Part shown: one piece after another, positions 1-12,810 of the stretch
Layout: the number at the start of each line of letters is the position of its first letter
Numbering within the stretch: the first letter of the stretch is position 1
DNA from: Agrypnia vestita
Taxonomy: Eukaryota > Arthropoda > Insecta > Trichoptera > Phryganeidae
NCBI GenBank assembly: GCA_016648135.1
Contig: JADDOH010002329.1
Span: 310,001-374,000 of the forward strand
Length of the DNA stretch: 64,000 nucleotides
Reading direction: 5' to 3'
Translations under genes and position numbers: made by a program
The notes under the pieces: model-generated
The model's database searches: none
What the model saw: the letters and a program-made list of their open reading frames with translations, nothing else
What the model was told of the DNA's origin: nothing

Positions 1-2065
1 AACTTCAACATGAAGGGCGTATGAATGTGTTGGGGGGTCAGGATAAAACACTGTGGCGTTCTATCACCTGTGATAGGTAGTCAGTTGGTTAGAAATTGGA
101 AAGGCATCTTGCTGAATAATCCTATGTTTATTTTAATATCATTTATATATATTTGTACGGCATACTGCATGCTATAATCTTAATAATCTTATTATTAAAA
201 TATACTTTATGTAGCGCATAAGACAGTCCATCACATAAGTACTTTTGATTTATTTAGTTTCTGTCTCTTTAGTCTCTAAAAGACGCGGTCCAAATTATAG
301 TTTTAAGGTACCTATTACGGACAAAGTATTAGAATATTGTACAACGTTATCAAAATATCCGTAAAACGATTTTAAAAATGTTTTCATTGCATCTCGATTA
401 AGTACAAATGTTACGTACTGTTCGATTATTATTTTAAACGGAGTTTAGCAACGGAAAAGTTGTTTTATTATTAAAGAGGTCATATCAATTTTCCGCAACG
501 TTTATTCGATATATCTCCGCGGAGTTCAGTAAGATTTCTCAGCCACGGTTGCTTATATTCCTCGAACCATTGTTTTTGTTAATATGTACAATACAACACA
601 ATACAATAAAATAATTCACTACTTACATTCCGGCATCTCGCTATCTCCGATCTTTTGCATAAATTACTTTATGACTACTTTGTTAATGCTGTATGTTTTA
701 TCAGTGTAAAAAATGAAAAGTAAGATTCGCGCCCGCTGATAATATTGTGTGGCATAAAATAAACTACAAGTAATAAAAAACCTTTTCTGATTGAGGTTTT
801 TTATACGCGGCCTACATTAATTGACACTCATTTGAGAAGGAACACGTGTCCATCAATCATTAACACTACAACCTACAGCCGGGCTTATGGCGAAACGCGT
901 TTTCTTTCATGGTGAAGTGGAATGAATTTTTATGTAAATCATTGCCTTAATTTGTAGTAAGAAACTTCTTAATTGTTAGATCCATGTTCAAAATATAATA
1001 CACTTTATTTATTTATTGTTATAAGTAATCAGTACGCATTGCATTTCGAAGATTTAACAATGTACTAGATTATCTAACAATTAAATTAACGTTTTGTTGG
1101 TGTTATTCGATTTTTCAGATGATCGTTTCTAGATATTTAAATGAATTTAAATATGAGATGTTTTATTTATTGCAATATGAGATAAATACGGAATATTATA
1201 AAATCCAATTTGAGGTCAGAGATGACTAAGGTATGCAAATTTACCGGAAAATTGCATGACGGGTAAATCGGTAAAAGTCTGAATTTAATATCGGTTTACC
1301 GGTAATTATGAAGATGTCAGAAATGAATATAATGACATTATATTATGATAATGAAAACAATAAATTGGTAAAAAACTTTTTAATGAAAATAAATTGTTAC
1401 ATATTCATATTTATTTTACACAAAGATTATTTAGTTTAGTATGCGCAAGCTTATCTAAAAGAAATCGGCTTCTTTCAAAAGTTATTATGTGGTACAAAGA
1501 TTTGTGCGTTATCGCATAAATACGTCAATCTATTTAAAATATAATTCAAAAATAATGATTTTGATAAAATCATATATTTACTCCTTATAAAAAATACAAA
1601 ATATAGTAATAAAATAAAGTATAGAAACTATTTTTAAATTTCTCGCCCCGCAGATTAATAAATAAATATTGTGACTATTTTATAAACATTGCAAATGTAT
1701 ATTTAATTTAGTTTATTTTTAGGTTATCAATAAATTTTATAATTTAAATCAATTATCACTATAAGTTTTGTTTAATTATATTTTTGTAATTCTTTTTATT
1801 TAATAAATAGACGAAATAAAAAAATGTTATTGTACATGAATTTTTTTGAAAACCGTTTTTACAAAAGTTTTTTTTGTAAGCCCTTTTCTTCACAATTCCA
1901 GATAAATGACTTGATAATACAATGCGATTTTAAGGTAAAAACCGTGCGGATTTTTTTGTAAATTTAATGGTAAAATGCATAAATTATTTAGTAGATTAAT
2001 AATTCACGTAATAATTGTCTGCCGCTGGCTTATTTCTGATGCTCGACTAAGTACCCTTTGAAAGA

Positions 2066-2300
2066 ATGGCTGACAACGGTGTTCACACCCTCTCCGCTTT
2101 TAGAAAAGGGAAATGGCTGGAGCCAAGACCTGTCAATTCGCATGTCGAAGGGCCCATCGGGGGAGCGATTAGAGGTGGTATTGTAGGCCGTCTTTTAATT
2201 AGTCCCGGTGCATCGCAAATACAGGTGCAATCGCAATCAACGTTATCACTGCGAGTTACGAAAAAATTAATAACCTTAATTGTTTCAGAAATCCCCAACT
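2066..2300 (+). other. Unassigned GC-richer open frame
   Basis: ATG frame MADNGVHTLSAFRKGKWLEP, then a Gly-rich EGPIGGAIRGGIVGRLL, in a clearly GC-richer patch within very AT-rich intron. No domain or family recognised, and both strands are open. Possibly an intronic regulatory block. Confidence 0.2.
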
Positions 2301-2589
2301 TTGTAAAGCTAATTTTCTTATTTTCATCAACACGCGATAATATATTTCAATTATATTAATTTTGATTAAATCATATTTTATTTGTGGAGTCACGATTTTC
2401 CGAAATATAGTTCCGAGGTAATTAAAACAAATTGAGATAAATCACTTCAACTATTACGTAGTTTTTTCGGGTGATTCATTTACGAAAAATTTAAAATATT
2501 AAATTTTTATTTGAAACATTAAATACGTTTTAAAAAATCACAGCTAAAAAAATGAAATGTGAATTCAACAAATATTTATACACCTAATT

Positions 2590-2850
2590 ATTTACCTCAA
2601 CAGGTCACACCACCCTGGGATTTTAAAATGTAGGTAAAAGTTTGATGATTTTTACAAGGGCGTTGTAAATTATTTTTCTTTTATTGGCACTTATTTAAAA
2701 GGTGCGTATTAAAGTATTATTTTATTGGAAAATTTTTTGAAAAAACATAATATGCGTGACTGACATGCAACTTTCCCCAGTGCACGTTTGTTCGAGACAG
2801 AAAAGAAGATGTCCTTATTGAGAAATGAAATACCTTTAGTGTAAAAAATT
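2590..2850 (+). repeat. Dispersed repeat G, copy 1
   Basis: CCACCCTGGGATTTTAAAAT, GTAGGTAAAAG, TTTATTGGCACTTATT, TTAAAGTATTATTTTATTGG, CAGTGCACGTTTGTTCGAGA, CAGAAAAGAAGATG. Partner copies at 56310-56590 (+) and 57845-57950 (-), with end fragments near 8485-8580 and 10985-11120. Confidence 0.7.
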
Positions 2851-4335
2851 TCCGATAAAATAAAAGTTGAATTATAATATGTGGATAAAAATATAAATAA
2901 TTAATCACCGCCTTCCAAAAAATCACCCGAATCTGGCATCTTGGCTTCAAAAGTTTTTGAAATTAATTAAATTATCTAGTGAGTAAGATGGTCGCTTCCA
3001 ACATTTATTAATTTATTTATTTACGCCTAAGGGGCTTTCACAACACGAGTAAATATTTGAAAATAAAATAAAAACAGTCAACAAAATGTAATTTAAAAAT
3101 TTGATAAATAATTAACTTAATGCAAGTAAGAAAACACAAGGTTACATATACATATACAAAATGCAATACATATACATATACTTGAGTACATACACACAAA
3201 AATTTGAGTAAGTATAATATCTGTGATAGGTGAAATAAAAAAAAATAGTTAGGATTATCTAATAAATAAAATTGCATTAAAATTATGTATTTAGGATTGT
3301 CTAATGGAATATGTATCTTGTAGTGTAGGAATCTAAGAAATATATTTTTTTTTTATTGCATTATGAATTCAGAACGGCAGGGTGTAGAGCTTTTATTAGG
3401 GAATCTTTATATTGTGCTAACCTAGAATTAAAATTTTTGTCCCACTTAGAAAACATGTGTATGTATGGAAGGGAAATTTTGCGATTGTCATTGTCAATTT
3501 TGCTACACTAATTTTAAAAATATGTTGAATATGGGTTATTGATTTCATGTATACCTATTTGAATCTTATGTTGGGATCTTTTTAAAATTATTTTTCAATT
3601 GGAGTTGTGTGTTGTGTAATTTCGTAGCCAAGAACGTTAGGAGCATTAGACGTGCCTAATAAAATAACGCGGATTAGCTTAGCAAGTACATATATTACTT
3701 TACCTCATCGCTGCAAGGAAGCAGTAAAACTCAAGTTCTGTATGTATATAATCGGTAAACGTCGGGAATTGTTTCATCTATGGCGTACATGTTACTCTCT
3801 TCATGATTCTCGAACGGAGTCATTTGTTGGGTTTTGTTTTATTTATTTGTGGTTAAAAATACTCCCGAGTCCTTTCTCAATGCAGTAATCGGATTTGTTT
3901 ACCTTTGCTCCCGGATTGCCAGGGCCGGGGCGTATCGCGCCCGGAATATTTTATAGCCGTGTTTTGTAAACTTCATCATGGCTTTGGGGGCATATTACAA
4001 AATGCTCACGGGTGTTGATGAATTTCAGGTTTAATCCACTTAGGTGCATGTCCATTTTGCAGCCCGTCTGGTGGCCCGCGCGGGGAAATTTAATGTTTCA
4101 AATAAAATTATGCAATTTGCCGACAACTCCTTGTGGGAATTAATGTGTTTAAATACCTCGAGCGCGAATTGTGCGCACTTGTTTTTTCGTATCTATTTAA
4201 TTTATTATATCTTCTGTCGCGCCAGTATGACGTAACATTGCTGACGGGCTATTTCGTTTTTTAAAAATATATACTCCTCGGACTTACATGTACTTCATGC
4301 ACCGACGGCCAGAAGGTATTGCAATGGGTTCGTTT

Positions 4336-4366
4336 GATTAATTATAATTTAAAATTATAATTAATC
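4336..4366. repeat. Perfect AT palindrome
   Basis: GATTAATTATAATTT followed, after one base, by its exact complement; 31 bases in all. Confidence 0.8.
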
Positions 4367-4497
4367 TGGAATTCTAAACATGATACATTGCTTTATGGAA
4401 GAGGTATATTGTAAGTAAAAATCGAATTGTCTCTTGACAATAAAGCACCCAACGCTTTTGCTAATAATGTTAGGTTTGCTAATAATGTTAGGTTTTT

Positions 4498-4627
4498 CAA
4501 TGTGATATTTATTTTTTAAATGAAAGGTAATAAAATTTTAGTCTATGCCTATTAGTCTATGCCTATTAGTCTTTTTAAATGAAATGTAATAAAATTTTAG
4601 TCTATGCCTATTTAGTCTATGCCTATT
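4498..4627 (+). repeat. Tandem duplication, about 60-base unit with inner repeat
   Basis: TTTTTAAATGAAAGGTAATA, AAATTTTAGTCTATGCCTAT occurs twice, each followed by extra copies of TAGTCTATGCCTAT. Just before it, GCTAATAATGTTAGGTTT is doubled (4458-4493). Confidence 0.85.
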
Positions 4628-5543
4628 AACCTGCCGTACGTGGGTCTTAATGCATCATAGACAGCATTTCCGGATCGGCCCATATAGAAAAGAGTTCAGT
4701 ATCGGTCTCGCAGTAAGACGTAATTTTTAGCTTCATTTAAATTATTATTAATATAAGAAAGATGTAAACGAGATATTATAATCGGAATGGTAATTATAAA
4801 ACTTGTAATTAAATGTCGTGTCCTTGTGTACTGTGATATCTGACTACACCGTGAATTCTTTTGTTGCAGTAACAATGAAGTTCCATTCCGATAACATTAC
4901 TTTTAATGTCACAAAATAATACTTTACATCCTTTCGCAATATACATATTCGAATGGAAGATAAAAGGCCTTAATGATATTTTTTAAATCTACTTATGAAT
5001 CAAGACATATTATAGTATCTCACAGAGCCGAAGCTATTCACGGAAAAGTAGTTATCCAAGTCTTTGGGTGTTTATAGGACTGACGACTTATCGTGTGGCT
5101 AGCTTAATGACTTTCACAATGAAACGTTCACCAATTCCACCCATGATTGACCACCACATCTATCAAATTTTGGAATTTTATGATATTTTATATAAAATCG
5201 TTCCGCATATGACTGTTAACGCCATCTGTGTTTGAAGTTTGTCATCCCTATGAACCAGTATATAGATATAGATAATTTGTCATCCCCATAAACAGCTCTT
5301 AAAATATACTTTATAAATAGCCATATTAACTAGTGATGTTTTCTTTATTAGATTATATTTACATATTAATCAGTATCTGTACATTTTTTTTCTTTTCGGT
5401 AGATATATATGCTATTTTTTATACTTTATGAATAAAACTTGTTCTCTGTGATGATAGTTTTTTAACGTAGTAGGTATATTATGTTGTTGGTCCTGGAAAG
5501 TATTTTCTAACTCATTGGGTGTATTCTTTATACTAAGGTATTC

Positions 5544-5890
5544 TTATTCAATGGCTCTACAGCACATATCAAACCTTAGCCTCCAACTCCTCCTGTCTCC
5601 CGTCGCGGCCCTCCAGTCTGTCACCTGCAGTATCTGGTCCGCATCCTTTCTGACCTCGTCTTCCCATCGCAGCCTAGGTCTACCGACTCTTCTTCTTCCA
5701 CCTGGATGTCCTTCGAGAATTCTTCTGGGCATCCGCGATGACGACATCCTCTGCACGTGCTCTGCCCACCACAGTCTACTCAGTCTAGCATGTAGGTACA
5801 GAGAGCTTGGAAGCCTTAAAAATTTTATACAGCTCATTCTTGTACCTTATTCTTGCCATCTTTCACGGGTCCCAGGATTTTGCGTAGCGC
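5544..5890 (-). mobile_element. RTE-like LINE reverse-transcriptase C-terminal remnant
   Basis: Minus-strand translation gives LWWAEHVQRMSSSRMPRRIL, then GRRRVGRPRLRWEDEVRKD and WRAATGDRRSWR. This is the typical C-terminal tail of insect RTE-like (and some CR1-like) reverse transcriptases, with the RLRWxGHVxRM and GRPxxRWxDxVxxD motifs. Continuing upstream to about 5890, a frameshifted stretch reads KILGPVKDG and NELYKIF, matching the segment that normally precedes it. Truncated and disrupted, so inactive. Confidence 0.85.
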
Positions 5891-7199
5891 TTTTCTCTCA
5901 AATATGTAAAATAAGGTATTATAATTAATTAAAAAAATTATGTTAAATAAACATTTTATCTAATATTTTTATATTTAATTTATTGAAATTGTGGTTAAAC
6001 TTCATGAGAAAATTTATCTGTAATAATGTTCATTATTCAAGGAATAGCCTAGTCGACACTGGTGGTAGAAGTATGGGATGAATCAAAATAACGTTGTTTA
6101 CATATTGTTACACAGATGTATTATGTAAAACTACGCTCTGAGGATAAATTTGGCTATTTTTTAAGAACTATCGAACAGTAGACACATCTCTATCTCTTTT
6201 ATAATAATATGTACAGAAAGATCTTTTGTTATTTTATTTATACTCTCATCTGGTTTTTTTTATTGTTTAACTGTTTTACGTACGTATTTTGCACCCATCC
6301 TAAGAAGAGCTAATTTAAATATATATTTTTTAATATGTATATGAATTATCTTGTTTTTGTTGTGCAATCATGTATAATTATGATCAAAGTAACCAGACAA
6401 TCAATAGATTCACTCTCGCGAAAACATATTTCATAAACATTACGTAAATGGCAATCTTAAGTATTGACGCTCTTAAGGGTTGTACCACCTTGACGATTTA
6501 AAAAATATATTGATATTAAAAAAAAATTTACACAACTATTGAACGACGAATATGTACCGACAAGCCTTATATGGCTTGTTGGCTCGTTTCTTTCCATTTT
6601 CTTGCATAAGTACTTAGCATATTTAGTTATAGATATAATTTACAAAGGAAAAAATATATATAAGAAATAATAATATTATATCGCTTACCCAGGACCCTTC
6701 GAAGAGCAAAAGCTTCCGTATAGGTCCTACTCAATCGTCACCAGGTTGACATTTTTTTCAATCAATAAGCAGGATCGTTCTGCACCGCACCGGTCGTATA
6801 AACCGTTGCGAAGTGGAACAAAGCCATTCACTGTTCCCTTTAAGGTATGCCTTTATTGAAAATAAAAAATAATTAATATATAATTATAATGCATAAACAA
6901 AAATAATAATATACAAAAGAAAAATACAATTAGAAACAAAATAAATAGGATAATGTAAAATACATAGAAAGAAAACAGTAACATTATAGTAAAAAAGAAA
7001 AAAATACAAGAAAAATAAAATTAAAATAAAAATAATAGATGTGTAAACTTGTTAATTCATGCCCATATATCTTGGTGGGCTGTGGTAGGTACGTATATAT
7101 TAATTTAAAGTGCATTCGACATCCTTTGAAACCCCGCTCCGCGTCATGAAAACATAATGAATCAATCAAAAAATAAATATTTTTCAAAGCGTGCTAAAC

Positions 7200-7740
7200 T
7201 TTCCGTTTGGTACATCATCATTGTCCGCTCCAGGCCCGGCCGTTCGCTACGTCCGAGGAACAAATATCAACGGCTCCCTAATGGACACCTTGAATAGAAA
7301 CCGCTACGGTTTAAATATTTAATTCACCAACACGCGGGCGCCGCGCGTACGTACGCGCGCGTATTTTTGTGCCCGCTCCCGTGTATATGTTTAATAACGA
7401 AACAAAACCGTAATATTTCCGCGAATGAGAGTCGCCGCCCCGGAGATGAAAGAGGCCAACCAAGCATTATAAATATTATTACAATAATCCATTTAATTAT
7501 CAGTGCGGTCTCTTTAAAATAACTGCGTGTTAATGAGTCGGAAGCTTTATTTACCGAACCAACCCGACCGGCCAGATCAAAGGCGGCGGCTATATTCAGG
7601 AGACGCCGGCGTCTTCCTGCGCGGCGCGTCGCGGCGCTGGCTGCAGCTTGCATCGGGCGACATCTTCCCTGCCTACAATCCTCATTTCTTACCACAAATA
7701 CCGATAATTCCGCCACTAAACTCATCCACCGAACATTTAA
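7200..7740. promoter_or_regulatory. GC-rich island in bab intron (possible regulatory element)
   Basis: About 540 bases with many CpGs (for example CGCGGGCGCCGCGCGTACGT near 7334 and GGCGTCTTCCTGCGCGGCGC near 7608) between AT-rich flanks, plus homeodomain-type ATTTAATTATC (7490). Open frames over it on both strands have no recognisable domain. Regulatory function is inference from composition and position only. Confidence 0.3.
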
Positions 7741-8162
7741 CACATTTCACCCGGGAGAAAAAAATTTAAGTAGAAATATGAAAATGAAACATATAATATC
7801 TATCACACGCCTTACATTGAAATGTGACAACGTTGGTTTTATAAAATAATAAATAATAAAGTATTTACGGAAGCAATAATGTAAGCTTTGACAACAGTGC
7901 GTTTGTAATCGCTTAAAACGTGATCACATCATACTACCAGGTGAACATCACCACGTCTTTTATTATAATTTTATTGTAAGATGGTTTATGATACACCTTT
8001 CTGAGATTGCAACGTTCCATTTATATGGCTTTGAATTTAATATTTTAAGTTTTTTCTCTACATTGAATGTACTTACTATACTCTTAGAAAACTAAACATA
8101 TATGGAAGTTAAAATAAAACACAAATCACTTTGTTTTCACCACTCTATTAGATTATACAATC

Positions 8163-8198
8163 TACATGTTTTGAGAACAATGTTCTCTTCATCAGGGT
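8163..8198 (-). other. CTGATGA-hairpin-AAAAC motif (isolated, hammerhead-like layout)
   Basis: On the minus strand: CCTGATGA, A, GAGAAC-ATT-GTTCTC (a perfect 6-bp hairpin), A, AAACATGTAG. Same layout as repeat family H but with unrelated hairpin sequence and the first G of GAAA changed to A. Confidence 0.4.
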
Positions 8199-8344
8199 TG
8201 TTTGTGTACTATTTGTTTGTGTAAATTCAGCCTACTACTGTTTGTGTAAGTACAAGCCTTCTTTCAGAAGAAAAAAATATTCTTCAACAATTAGAAATAT
8301 GATTTTAGAAAGTAGAAAAGAAAGCGATTACACAAAGAGGTGAT

Positions 8345-8452
8345 TAATTTTATAAAGTTTTTATCAGCCTTTATAGACATAAAACTATAAAAAAATATTT
8401 TAACACGTTTTTATCAGCCCTGTACACATAAAACTATAAAAAAATTTATTAG
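8345..8452 (+). repeat. Tandem duplication, about 58-base unit
   Basis: GTTTTTATCAGCC, then (T/G)TA(T/C)A(G/C)ACATAAAACTATAAAAAAAT occurs twice (about 8358 and 8408). Confidence 0.8.
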
Positions 8453-11299
8453 CATTAAACGGTTTATGTCTATTTCCGTAGAACACCTCCTTCGCGACTG
8501 ACGTATAATTTTCCCCGGTGCGCGTTTATTCGACACAGAAAAGAAGATCAAGTATTTATTTAGAAATAAAATATCTACAATTCTACAAATCGGATATGCT
8601 AATTAGTTGTACACTTTTTACTCGTGTGTGATCGCACTTGTTCACTATCTCCAGGTAGGTATTCTCGTAATTTTTTTCGCTGGTCGCTTATAATTCGCAC
8701 TAGTCGTCGGCTTTGCTAGTATTGTTTTTGAAGAACAGCCGAACTGTCACAATAAACTGTACGTGTAGCGGTTTTGTCGCCCTTTATGTCATAGAGCAGC
8801 AACGGCGAATCTTTTTAAAAAAAAAGTGCCAAAAATTCTTAAATATTTTTTATTTACTACCTAACGTATCGAGTGTTTTTTTAGCTACTTTTATTTTATT
8901 TGCTGACTACATTTTTAAATCGGTTCACGTACAAACTACATTGCTGTACTGCATGCCGTCTATAACAAGCGTACCCTAGTTCGCCACCACTGTCATAGGC
9001 AAAGTCATCGCGAACATTCAGGTATGATCGACTGATTTCAAAACCTTTATAGTAATTTTTTTTAATTTTGTAAAACGTCCAGAGTGTTGGAAAATTCTCA
9101 ATTATATGTAATTATTTTTATTTAGTCACGTTACTGTATAGATGGGCGCCAATATGGCTTATTTTCACGTAGAACTTCATATTATGCCTAACCAACCCAC
9201 AACCGCCGCAAATCAAACGTTCGTAAATCGAGGGCTTCCTGCATTTCAATGTCGTTCAACGCAATATTAATATCCCTTGTGCCTAGTGAATCCAATCCAA
9301 AGACGAAATTACAATCCCGTGATTTCATGATTCGATTTTGATGATTACAGGATTGTATAACCAGGGGTAATACGAGATTGACAAATAAGAATTTGAATGT
9401 AAAACAAATTTATTATTATACAATGATGTTCCTCCGAGGTTACTCACCGGTTGTTAAATTAGAAACGTATCGCTGAATCATTTGTCGCACAATAATTCAA
9501 TACTATTTTTTCAGAAAAAAATCATAACTTGTGAAATTCTTCTAAACGCCCCTTAAACGGGATACATTCCATAGTTAACGAGGTCTGAGTATATGCGAAC
9601 TATATGCAAAGCCGATATCAAAATTAGTTTAGTGAACCGGCTGGTATTTTTTCGAGAAATGTCACTGTTCTTTATTTATTTATTTAGTCTATTTAAAAAA
9701 CAGTCCAGCAAGAATTAAATAAAATCACATATAAAGTAACCACCATCCATTTAAATATTTTATTAATAAATTTACCAAGTTCAATTTCAGTATATTTCAG
9801 ACACAAGCCGTAATAGTCGACATATAATATGGTAAAAATGAAAATAAATAATTCTCAATGTAACAATGTCCGTCACTAACGCTGGAATTACCAAATGGCG
9901 CAAATGCCAGCCATGGCACGTAATGATGAGGTACAAACTGATATATAGCATCTTCAAAATAGCAAAATGATTTTGTGGTGACATTATCAGTATGATAAAT
10001 AGAAATATACTTCGTTTTCACCATTTATATATTGAAAATTTCCCGTACATTGTTATTTATTTTCTTTTATTTTTACTGTTTATACTTCGATTTTTAATTT
10101 GATTTGTTAGTATCTGTACATTGTATCCTGACGATGGCCCTGAAACGTGTTGATATTTTCAATATATAAGTTACTATTTTGTGAAGGTGTTGGTGTGTTA
10201 ATAATACTATGAGTCTGGTGTGTAGTGATATTTGCATGCTAGTATAGTGGTTGTCCTACAACTCCTGTAAAGAGACAGGTTACGTCTCAAAACCGGTAGA
10301 TAAATAAATGTTTAGTGGTTATATACTAACATAAATAAATTAAGCATTGTTTCGTTTACAGAGTGGAAGTTCATGATTAATATAATAATTTATACGATTT
10401 ATAATTTATACATACACATGTTGTGCCAATCGAAAGCGCTTAGGCTAATATAACTCAAATAAGTTAAATAAAACGTTGTGTATAAATTATGTGAGACTAA
10501 CATAAATAATAACATTTTGTTAAAATGTCTGACCACAAAGTCAATGATTTAAATATTAAAAATATTAATATTAATATAAGTTACTTACATACTTACCATT
10601 ATGCCATTTCCCCGTGGGAAGTGGTGAAGGCAAAGTACATTTTAATTTATTATCATATTATGATTTACAGCAATTTGAAACTAGCGTAGTAGGTGAATTT
10701 TTAAACGAATTTCATTATTTTTTTGCGTTTTCTCCATTCCTCTTTTTTTGAGACGGATGGATAAAATATCTCAAAATTTACTCGACGATTTTTTTTAAAA
10801 TTAAAGATTAAATTTCAAAGAAATTTCAAGGAAATAAGGTCATGTACTTATTTAGAAATGAAATATCTAAAAAGTAGCGCCGAATTTGAAAAAAAAAATA
10901 TAAAATTAAGATAATTTGAATAAAAAATCCGTTTAAAAAAATATAAATTTAAATTTAATTTGACATAAATATAATGACATAAATATAAATCGTAAATATT
11001 TATTTTTTGTCTCGAACAAACGTGCAACGGGAAAAATTTCATATCAGCCTCGGCGGAGAAGCTCCAGGGGGAATGGACACGACGAGGCCATTTTGTTTTG
11101 TTTTTCTTCAAAAATTTTCCATTAGTTATTTTTTTTTTTATTATGTGCCAAAAAAATATAATTAATCGATCGCCTCGCTGTGCGGGTTACGCCCTTAAGG
11201 GTACGCGCGCACTAGAGTTTTTTCGCCGCGCGGCGAAAAAACCTGCGACATTTTGACGCGCGGCGAAAATAGCAGGCGCGCGCACTACGGCATAATGCC

Positions 11300-11464
11300 G
11301 CTGATCATTTGAACAATGGGCATTTCTTTAAAATATTTGGTGAACTTAACGATTACCCCGAAAAATTCTTCCAATACTATCGAATGAATAAATCATGTTT
11401 TTATGAACTTTTTAAACTAGTTGGACCTTCTATCACATATAAAAATACTCCATTCAGAAATGTT
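11300..11464 (+). pseudogene. Harbinger transposase N-terminal fragment
   Basis: Open frame without ATG: NNGHFFKIFGELNDYPEKFF, QYYRMNKSCFYELFKLVGP, then SITYKNTPFRN and stop. (F/Y)(F/Y)RMxxxxFxELxxLVGPxI...FR is the N-terminal hallmark of PIF/Harbinger nucleases. It ends before the catalytic DDE region, so only a stub remains. Confidence 0.75.
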
Positions 11465-12018
11465 TAATGTTTATATCACTATATTATTTTAAAGTAATAT
11501 CATACAATCTCAGTAAACCCAGAACAGTAGTTTATCTCCGGCCTGTCTGCGAGTTATTAGCCTACTCTTGCGTTGACGCTAGGGCTGTCACTTTATTTTT
11601 ACCCCCTTTCTTTTAATTCGTAGCATCTGAAATTCCGACGCATAAGGTAGACACGAAACCCGAAAATTTCTGTAATTAGTATACCTAGTTTCTGCACTTA
11701 AATTGCAAGAACGCTGATTAAAATCAACGTAGACTTTTAAAAACTCACAGTCTTTGTGATAATCAACACACCTTTTTAGTAAAGCACCACAAACATAAAA
11801 AAGGCATTTTTTTCAGGAAGCGCATTTTTTTTCTAAAGCGGCGGCTGCGAGCGCGAATGGCACCGAAGGCACGGCCCTTGCTGCCGCCGCCTTGTGCCCC
11901 CATATTTTATGTCAATGTGTGCGTCACAGTGCGTACGTACACGGCGCCGAGCACGCACGCACACATTCTAATGGGTAGCGGCCAGTTTGTACGAAGACGT
12001 ATTACTGTTCTTAGTTTA

Positions 12019-12111
12019 CTGATACAATGGTGGTCTTCTCTCAACTTCCGTAATTAGCATTTCAATATTAAAATCTTCATCCAGATCAGCAGAATTATTG
12101 CTTGTAGCCAT
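12019..12111 (-). pseudogene. MADF-type partner protein fragment of Harbinger element
   Basis: From ATG 12111: MATSNNSADLDEDFNIEMLI, then TEVERRPPLYQ, then a stop. (F)xxxxLIxxVExRPxL(Y/W) is the start of a MADF domain, the DNA-binding partner encoded by many insect Harbinger elements. It is cut off directly after the first MADF helix. Confidence 0.6.
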
Positions 12112-12210
12112 TGTTCTTTCACATAAAATATTATATGTTACAGCGAAACAGCGCGTAGTGCGCGCCGTCAAGACTTTAAAAAGATGCGTTTTGTAACGTG
12201 TTGTACAGTA

Positions 12211-12343
12211 GCCGGCAAACATCTTGAAATTCTACGGCGTAGTGGGGGGAAGTTTGCGCATCTACCTTTCCACCAACGAGACCCAAATTTCGTCTTCTGC
12301 GCGTTCCCCCACTACGCCAAAGAATTTCAAGAAGTTTGCCGGC
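12211..12343. repeat. Subterminal inverted repeat (GCCGGCAAAC... arms)
   Basis: Left arm 12211-12258 begins GCCGGCAAACATCTTGAAAT; right arm 12300-12343 ends with the near-complement GAAGTTTGCCGGC. About 40 of 45 positions pair, with a 41-base spacer. It lies within the Harbinger remnant. Confidence 0.85.
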
Positions 12344-12439
12344 AACTGTAACATTTCACAGATTTTTCGCCGCTGCGTTATTTTGCCGTTGAGTGCGCGC
12401 ACTACGATTCAAGATCCTTTGTTGCAACACTGCGGTGCG

Positions 12440-12780
12440 ACATTCTAAGGCGCACTTGTCGCGGCGCTCCAGTCCAGGACCTCAGACGCGCCACTGGTTG
12501 CTCTTACGCACCCGCGCCGGGATGGGAGCACGTCGCGGACCTCAGTATTTACTCAGCGCGAGACCCCACGGGCTCTCTTTCTGGTTCTCAGGTCCCGCCG
12601 TAATTACAGCGATAAACTGCAATTACTGGAGACAGCCTAAGTGTTTAACGAGTGAGGTGCGGGTGGTTGCGGGTGGCGGCCCTGCATACGGGCCTTCCCG
12701 CCGGTCGCCGTCTCTGTGGGAAAAGGTGATTCAATCGTCGCGCTCCCAAATATTTATCTTACGACCATAGTGCACCGCCC
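12440..12780. promoter_or_regulatory. GC-rich island next to the Harbinger remnant
   Basis: About 340 bases, CpG-rich (GTCGCGGCGCTCCAGTCC; CGGGTGGTTGCGGGTGGC), with GTAATTAC and GCAATTAC homeodomain-type strings (12599-12627). It could be a bab regulatory element or a GC-rich part of the transposon neighbourhood. Confidence 0.25.
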
Positions 12781-12810
12781 ATCTATAAAGTATAATCGCG
12801 TCAAACACAA

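Larger units (their letters stand above)
11200..12405. mobile_element. PIF/Harbinger transposon, internally deleted
   Basis: Both ends carry GC-rich inverted sequence (left about 11203: gcgcgcacta then ttttttcgccgcg; right about 12345-12404: tttttcgccgc then gtgcgcgcacta). Two convergent protein remnants lie inside, as in Harbinger elements with a transposase and a MADF/Myb-like partner: a transposase N-terminal piece on + (11300-11464) and a MADF-start piece on - (12019-12111). A large subterminal inverted repeat (12211-12258 with 12300-12343) adds structure. The exact target duplication is not clear. Confidence 0.7.

Noticed and set aside
7324..7769. Open frames of 139 codons (minus) and 80 codons (plus)
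   Set aside because: No recognisable domain; both strands open because of high GC; more likely a regulatory island.
12393..12770. 125-codon open frame on the plus strand
   Set aside because: Arg/Ser/Pro-rich composition typical of translated CpG-rich non-coding DNA, with no domain or splice context.
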